This document shows, piece after piece, positions 59,748 to 64,000 of a DNA stretch of 64,000 nt (within the stretch, counting starts at the first letter, position 1; every line of letters starts with the position of its first letter). The notes below the pieces were generated by a model. The model was given only the letters and a program-made list of their open reading frames with translations. It searched no databases and was not told the DNA's origin. This DNA is from Geomonas edaphica. GTDB lineage: Bacteria > Desulfobacterota > Desulfuromonadia > Geobacterales > Geobacteraceae. The stretch covers positions 1-64,000 of the forward strand of contig NZ_SSYB01000007.1 of NCBI RefSeq assembly GCF_004917075.1, read 5' to 3'. A program made the translations under genes and the position numbers.

Positions 59748-60749
59748 CTAGATCACCGGCAGCCGGACCCATACCTGGAATCCTTCCGGCACATTTTTAG
59801 CCCCAACCTCCCCGTGGTGCAAGCCAATAATCTTTTTCACAATGGCAAGCCCGAGACCTGTGCCGTCGCTATGGGAAGTTGCACCCCGGTAGAACGGCTC
59901 GAAGATGGAGTGTAACTCCGCTGCGTCAAGCGGCGCAAAGGTGTTGGTGAACTCGATGATGACGCCGCCGTTCTTTCTGGAAGTAACAGCGATCGCGCCG
60001 CCGGGATCGGTGTATCTAAGAGCGTTCTCCAGGAGATTCTTGAATGCCGACCGCAGCCACTCCCTGTCGCCTGCAACCAGGACCGAGCTGTCCAGAGCCA
60101 GCGTCATGGCGATCTGCTTGGAACGCGCAAACGGCTTCAGCGTTCTCGCCAGGTCGTCCAAAATCTCCGCCAGCCTCACCTCGTCGGCCATCGGCAGGGG
60201 CTCCAACAAATCGACCTTGGAGAATTCCAGAATCCGTCCGATCATTTTGTCCGCCTCCTCGATGTCCTCCCACATCGTCTGCAGCATGTTGCGGGCATCC
60301 CCACTGTCCCCCCTGTCGAGCGCGTCTTTCAGGCATTCCCCCGCGATGCGGATCCGGGCCAGCGGGCTGCGCATCTCGTGGGAGACGTTCGCCATCAGCT
60401 CCTTCCCCCCACGGACCATAGACTCCACCTTTTCGGCCATGATATTGAACGCGTTGACGAGATCTTTGCCCACCATATGTCTTTCGCCCAGCAGTTCCGC
60501 CCGGGCGGAGAGGTTTCCCGCGGCAAGGCGAAGGGCCGATTCCTCAAGGCGCTCCAGCGGCTTCGTTATGTGTACGGAGCTCGGCACGGCCATGAGTGAG
60601 AAGAACGCTCCGATGAGCCCAAGCCCGGCGCCGAAAATCCAGGGGGCGGCATTTCCGTATTTGACCACCAGGACGAACAACAGGAACACCAGCGCCATGG
60701 CCATGACGACCGCGCTTATCCAGTGCAGGATTAACAATCTACGCATCAT
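59748..60749 (-). CDS. Sensor histidine kinase (CpxA-like)
   Basis: The 333-residue product has two closely spaced N-terminal membrane helices (residues about 7-30 and 37-60) with almost no periplasmic loop, a HAMP region (ITKPLERLEESALRLAAG), the phospho-acceptor H-box ANVSHEMRSPLARIR, and ATPase boxes FKNLLENALRYTDP and DGTGLGLAIVKKIIG. The start ATG 60749 overlaps the response regulator stop (ATGA). The lack of a sensor loop suggests that sensing is through the membrane or a partner protein. Confidence 0.93.
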   Translation of the reverse strand: MMRRLLILHWISAVVMAMALVFLLFVLVVKYGNAAPWIFGAGLGLIGAFFSLMAVPSSVHITKPLERLEESALRLAAGNLSARAELLGERHMVGKDLVNAFNIMAEKVESMVRGGKELMANVSHEMRSPLARIRIAGECLKDALDRGDSGDARNMLQTMWEDIEEADKMIGRILEFSKVDLLEPLPMADEVRLAEILDDLARTLKPFARSKQIAMTLALDSSVLVAGDREWLRSAFKNLLENALRYTDPGGAIAVTSRKNGGVIIEFTNTFAPLDAAELHSIFEPFYRGATSHSDGTGLGLAIVKKIIGLHHGEVGAKNVPEGFQVWVRLPVI

Positions 60750-61453
60750 GCATCCACCTCGAACATGTAACCCGAACCCCACACCGTCTTGATGCAGCGC
60801 TTCCCGCCGGACACCGCCTCCGTCTTACTGCGCAGCTTGCTGATATGCACGTCGATACTCCGGTCGAACGCGCCGAACTCCTTGCCGCGGGCGAAGTTCA
60901 GCAGCTCGTCACGGGTTAGAACCATCCCGGGGCGGGTCATCAGCGCATCCAATAGCTTGAACTCGGTCAAGGAGAGCTCCGCCTCCGCGCCTCCAGCGGA
61001 GACAGTGCGCCTGCTGCGGTTCAACACGAAGCAGCCTGCCACGATCGTTTGCGCGTGAGCCTGCTCCCCGGCTTTCGGCAGGGATCGTCGCAGCACCGCG
61101 TTGATCCTGGCGAGAAGCTCTCGCGGGTTGAAAGGCTTCGGCAGGTAGTCGTCGGCGCCAAGCTCCAAGCCGTAGATGCGATCCTGGTCTTCGCCCTTCG
61201 CCGTCAGCATTATTACCGGAACTTCTGACTCCTTGCGGATGCGTTCGAGCACCTGCAGCCCGTTCTCACCCGGCATCATGACGTCAAGAATCACCGCGGC
61301 CGGTTCATCTGCCGCAATGGCTTCGCAAACCTCGTGACCGTCCCCAAACTCGCGCACCTGGAACTCGTTTTCGCTAAGGAACTTCGCCAGAAGCTTTCGC
61401 AATTTGGCGTCGTCGTCCACCAGGAAAACAAGCTTTCCGCCCCGCTGGCTCAT
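60746..61453 (-). CDS. OmpR-family response regulator
   Basis: The 235-residue product has a receiver domain (VFLVDDDAKLRKLL, phospho-Asp in AAVILDVMMPGENG, MLTAKGEDQDRIYGLELGADDYLPKPF) and a winged-helix DNA-binding domain (LSLTEFKLLDALMTRPGMVL, DRSIDVHISKLRSK, GSGYMFEV). ATG 61451-61453 lies at a better distance from AGGAGGAGG than the ATG two codons upstream at 61459. It pairs with the kinase and is divergent from the Spy/CpxP-like gene. Confidence 0.94.
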   Translation of the reverse strand: MSQRGGKLVFLVDDDAKLRKLLAKFLSENEFQVREFGDGHEVCEAIAADEPAAVILDVMMPGENGLQVLERIRKESEVPVIMLTAKGEDQDRIYGLELGADDYLPKPFNPRELLARINAVLRRSLPKAGEQAHAQTIVAGCFVLNRSRRTVSAGGAEAELSLTEFKLLDALMTRPGMVLTRDELLNFARGKEFGAFDRSIDVHISKLRSKTEAVSGGKRCIKTVWGSGYMFEVDA

Positions 61454-61510
61454 GTACATCCTCCTCCTGCCGATATGACGGTTCTATCAGCTTTCGCCGG
61501 GACCTGGCCG

Positions 61511-61552
61511 TTTTTTACACTTTTTTTACAACCGCCCCATACTTTTTTTACA
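61511..61552. promoter_or_regulatory. Three phased direct repeats, candidate response-regulator site
   Basis: TTTTTTACA occurs at 61511, 61522 and 61544, i.e. at 11- and 22-base steps, so all copies face the same side of the helix. The array lies between the divergent regulator and Spy-like genes, as expected for an OmpR-type binding site. Confidence 0.6.
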
Positions 61553-61622
61553 TCTTAACAGTATTGTCCCGATATCGCGAAGCTGTCGCGAAGGCAGGAA
61601 TCAAAACAACGGGGAGATAAAG

Positions 61623-62048
61623 ATGAAGATGCGGTGGAAAGGGGTTGTTGCCATAGTTGCGGTGGTGTCGGTCGGGATGCTCTCGGCATGCAAACATGGG
61701 CACCATGGGTGTGATCCGAAGATGCTGAAGGAGCACGTGGATGCCAAGCTCAAAGACATCGGGGCGAGCGGCGAACAACGGGCTAAGATCGGCGGCATCA
61801 CCGACGGTATCGTTGCCGACCTACAGGAACTTCAGCAAAAGAACAAGGGGATCAGCCAGAAGTTCATCGGCTGCCTCCTGCTGGACAAGCCCAACAGTCA
61901 ATGGCTGCACGCGACGGTGGACGAGAAGGCGCAGGAGCTTGTCGCCTTCGCCCATCGCACCGTGGACAGGCTAATCGACGTCAGCGGCAACCTGACCCCG
62001 GAGCAGCGTGCGGAACTGAGGCAGCGTGTGGCAGAGAAAGCGAAGTAG
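61623..62048 (+). CDS. Spy/CpxP-like periplasmic lipoprotein
   Basis: The 141-residue product has a lipoprotein signal with lipobox LSAC and a mature helical part resembling the Spy/CpxP stress proteins: MLKEHVDAKLKDIGASGEQR and the late NLTPEQRAELRQRVAEK, corresponding to the LT..Q pattern. A HGHHGC His/Cys stretch right after the lipid Cys could bind metal. It is divergent from the OmpR-type regulator. GGGGAGA precedes the ATG. Confidence 0.8.
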   Translation: MKMRWKGVVAIVAVVSVGMLSACKHGHHGCDPKMLKEHVDAKLKDIGASGEQRAKIGGITDGIVADLQELQQKNKGISQKFIGCLLLDKPNSQWLHATVDEKAQELVAFAHRTVDRLIDVSGNLTPEQRAELRQRVAEKAK

Positions 62049-62116
62049 TTATCCGAGATCCGGAACATTTGGGAGAATTCTGCCCCATAGCGCAGAAATG
62101 CAAAAGGAGATAGAGA

Positions 62117-62524
62117 ATGAGTATCGAAGTGAGTGAAGAAATCATCCGTAACTTCCATCTTTTCTGGGATAACTACCCGGCACCGGTCATGCTGGTGCAC
62201 AAGAGCCGCAACATCATCGCTGCCAACAAGATTGGACAGGAGATCGGCTGCCCTGTGGGGGGAAGGTGCGTCGACATCGGCGAGAAGAAGCATCATGCCT
62301 CTTGCAAGGCAAACAGGGCACTCCAGGAGAGGACGGGGGTGCGCGATGTCGCTTACGTGGAACACCTTGGACAAGTGGTAGATGGGTACTGGATTCCGCT
62401 GGCGGGCGTGGAAGACGTCTACGTCCATTTCGGCAACGACATCACCGAGTGGGCGGCGGAGCGGCTGGTCCCCAAGAAAGAGGAATGCAGCGGCACCGAT
62501 TGCGGTTCCTGTTCCGCGGCATAA
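62117..62524 (+). CDS. PAS-like Cys-rich conserved protein
   Basis: The 135-residue product begins with a PAS-like stretch (FHLFWDNYPAPVMLVHKSRN, then IIAANKIGQEIGCPVGGRC) and ends with CSGTDCGSCSAA. Cysteines at GCPVGGRC and CKAN, with KKHHASC, could bind haem or metal. It is predicted soluble, with AAAGGAGAT upstream, 68 bases after the Spy-like gene. Function unknown; a sensing role is possible. Confidence 0.65.
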   Translation: MSIEVSEEIIRNFHLFWDNYPAPVMLVHKSRNIIAANKIGQEIGCPVGGRCVDIGEKKHHASCKANRALQERTGVRDVAYVEHLGQVVDGYWIPLAGVEDVYVHFGNDITEWAAERLVPKKEECSGTDCGSCSAA

Positions 62525-62648
62525 GAAGAAGCGACGTTGCAGCAATCGCTGTAGCGTCGTGTTTACCGCTGACGGTAGACGGAAGAACGCAGATGCACAG
62601 TTGTGTGATGGATTCCGGGCTCATGGCCACTCTTGCCATGGCTAACGA

Positions 62649-63242
62649 TCATGGGAAGGCTTCCCAGGTCGTCTTGAATATTTTTTGAAATTGAAGTGGA
62701 GCGATGGTACATCCGTCCAGAAGGGTGTCGAAGTTCAAGGTGAAGCCGCTGATGTCGTTCAGGTCGAACCTGAACTTGGCTTTTACAAAGAGATATTTGG
62801 AGGAGTTCTCATAAGTCATGACATCTATGGGTTTGAAGATGTCAGTATTCGTCCTGATGTTGAGGCTTATATTCTTCGAACTGAGAACCTTTGTTTTCGC
62901 CGTTTCTTTGGGGTAAAGCCACAGCCATATGGAAAACTCTTCGCGTAGCTTATCGTTGCCGCCAAGGTTGAAAATTGGGAAGATTGGCAGGAAAAGCGGG
63001 CCGACGGAGTAGGTATAGTCATAAATGACTTCAGATAAGGCTTCGACGGTTATCGCTTCACATGGGTAGGTATAAGCGGGAGGGCGGTTGCGGGAAGCGC
63101 TGCTGTTGCTCTTTGCCCATTTATCCCCCTCACTCGGGGCGAGGTATCCCCATTTCATCAAAGCAGAACATCCAGTGCAGGTGAACAGGAAGGCTGCTAA
63201 AAATGTAACTGCAAAACCCCTCCGGAGCATGCCCTCGCTCAT
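62649..63242 (-). CDS. Putative lipoprotein
   Basis: The 197-residue product has a signal sequence ending in lipobox CTGC (Cys about 25), then a short Ser/Asn linker and a beta-rich mature part with aromatic patches (SEVIYDYTYSVGPLFLPIFP). No family is recognised. The ATG at 63240-63242 follows a GGAGG-type site. It is followed on its strand by no close partner. Confidence 0.7.
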   Translation of the reverse strand: MSEGMLRRGFAVTFLAAFLFTCTGCSALMKWGYLAPSEGDKWAKSNSSASRNRPPAYTYPCEAITVEALSEVIYDYTYSVGPLFLPIFPIFNLGGNDKLREEFSIWLWLYPKETAKTKVLSSKNISLNIRTNTDIFKPIDVMTYENSSKYLFVKAKFRFDLNDISGFTLNFDTLLDGCTIAPLQFQKIFKTTWEAFP

Positions 63243-63379
63243 AGATCACCTCCGTCCCCTGTCCATTCCAGGGCACACCCTTAAGACCTACCTTTGTTGC
63301 TTGGACCGTTTCCTTTGTCTTTTAAAGTCCACGTAAGTCTAAGGGTACCAAATGCAGAGGTTATTGCTTTAAATACCTG

Positions 63380-64000
63380 TCAGCTAACGTACTGGTAAGT
63401 AACGCTCCCTTCCTCCCCGGGTGCTTTGAGTTCCGTGAAGCCGCACTGCTTCAAGTACCAGTAAGTCTCCTTCATTTTATCTGCGATCGGTGGAATGAAA
63501 ATGAGGCAGCCATCCCTGCCTCGGGTAAGAAGAACGCGGTAAGCATTAAGCCTTAGCTTCATGGCATCGACAATTCTCGCCTTATCTTGATAGCCGCTTG
63601 CATGCCTGTTGGTCCATTTCCCAGCTTCGCGGATAAAATCAGTACCCCATGCGAGAAGGCAGCAGTCGAGTTCCAACCCTTGAGATCCGAATTCCGTGGC
63701 CACTGATTCTAGCGCCGTACAAGATCCAGCGCTTCCTTTAGGCTCCGTGTACCAAACACCAAACTTTCCGAGACGAACCTCATTTGGACTTTTGAAACCT
63801 TTAGGGACACCGTAGTTTTGCAATTCCTTGTCCTTAGAGGACGCGACCATTCCATAACGTGCATCCCTGTTTTGGTTATAGCGGTCGTGCAGGTACTGCT
63901 TCGCCAGCGTCAAGTTGTGCGTCATGCGCAAGTTGTAGCCATGTTGTTCCAACTTTTTGCTTATAACCATTGCCCTGTCAGCGTCACCACTCAAAAGAGA
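63380..64000 (-). CDS. DUF2075-type helicase/ATPase, C-terminal part (cut by window edge)
   Basis: The frame is open to the right edge, so the N-terminus is missing. The visible part reads LSGDADRAMVISKKLEQHGYNLRM, then FGVWYTEPKGSAGSC, the conserved SVATEFGSQGLELDCCLLAWG and LRLNAYRVLLTRGRDGCLIFIPP. These match the C-terminal RecA-like half of DUF2075 proteins (schlafen/superfamily 1 helicase-like), where the arginine in LTRGRD is typical. The missing N-terminal part should contain the Walker A motif. Role not known; some members are in defence islands. Confidence 0.8.
   Translation of the reverse strand, partial: SLLSGDADRAMVISKKLEQHGYNLRMTHNLTLAKQYLHDRYNQNRDARYGMVASSKDKELQNYGVPKGFKSPNEVRLGKFGVWYTEPKGSAGSCTALESVATEFGSQGLELDCCLLAWGTDFIREAGKWTNRHASGYQDKARIVDAMKLRLNAYRVLLTRGRDGCLIFIPPIADKMKETYWYLKQCGFTELKAPGEEGSVTYQYVS

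Overview
The window is high-GC chromosomal DNA that looks like a member of the Geobacteraceae (Geobacter/Geomonas/Citrifermentans group, Desulfuromonadia). The pointers are a multihaem cytochrome paired with a periplasmic flavoprotein, several hemerythrin-type proteins, a sigma-54 activator, a DUF3793/DUF2325 pair, a UGA-containing peroxiredoxin-like gene, and the layout of the riboflavin and pantothenate operons. This is inferred from gene content; no rRNA or tRNA gene was seen.

Layout. 0.1-1.9 kb: a small conserved gene and mobA-mobB (molybdenum cofactor). 2.1-20.2 kb: a type VI secretion locus on the plus strand, tssJ-K-L-M-A-B-C-hcp-E-F-G, then an effector module: a GHSLGG lipase, an exported ankyrin-repeat protein (probable immunity), vgrG, a DUF4123 adaptor and a small helical protein. 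ClpV (TssH) and a PAAR tip are not in the window. 20.3-23 kb: DUF3793-DUF2325 behind a strong promoter with a Fur-like box, a PAP2 phosphatase, and a zinc-ribbon gene behind a leader with a terminator. 23-32.6 kb: tex, a sigma-54 activator, then tetrahaem cytochrome, flavocytochrome-type flavoprotein, porin, hemerythrin and MFS transporter. 32.7-39.7 kb: dCMP deaminase, nrdR, ribD, ribE, ribBA, ribH, nusB, hom. 39.8-42 kb: a three-gene hemerythrin/redox-disulfide operon on the minus strand behind a TGAC-N4-GTCA box, divergent from a probable selenoprotein. 42.5-48 kb: phosphofructokinase, a GAF chemoreceptor-like protein, and panBCD behind a long leader that ends in a terminator. 48.3-50.8 kb: an amidohydrolase and an Ig-like lipoprotein. 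51-56.9 kb: an EmrAB/TolC-type efflux operon with a universal stress protein, two tiny membrane proteins and a TetR regulator, with a perfect palindrome over the promoter. 57-64 kb: exported hypothetical proteins, an Ala/Lys-repeat protein, a two-component system divergent from a Spy/CpxP-like lipoprotein with phased direct repeats between them, and a DUF2075-type helicase fragment running off the right end.

The most notable points are the peroxiredoxin-like gene with an in-frame UGA in a WUPYC motif and a SECIS-like hairpin; the 131-bp overlap between the lipase effector and its presumed immunity gene; the cytochrome/flavoprotein/porin respiratory cluster whose flavoprotein seems to lack the usual fumarate-reductase arginines; the structured panBCD leader; and a dispersed family of about 60-bp palindromic intergenic repeats.
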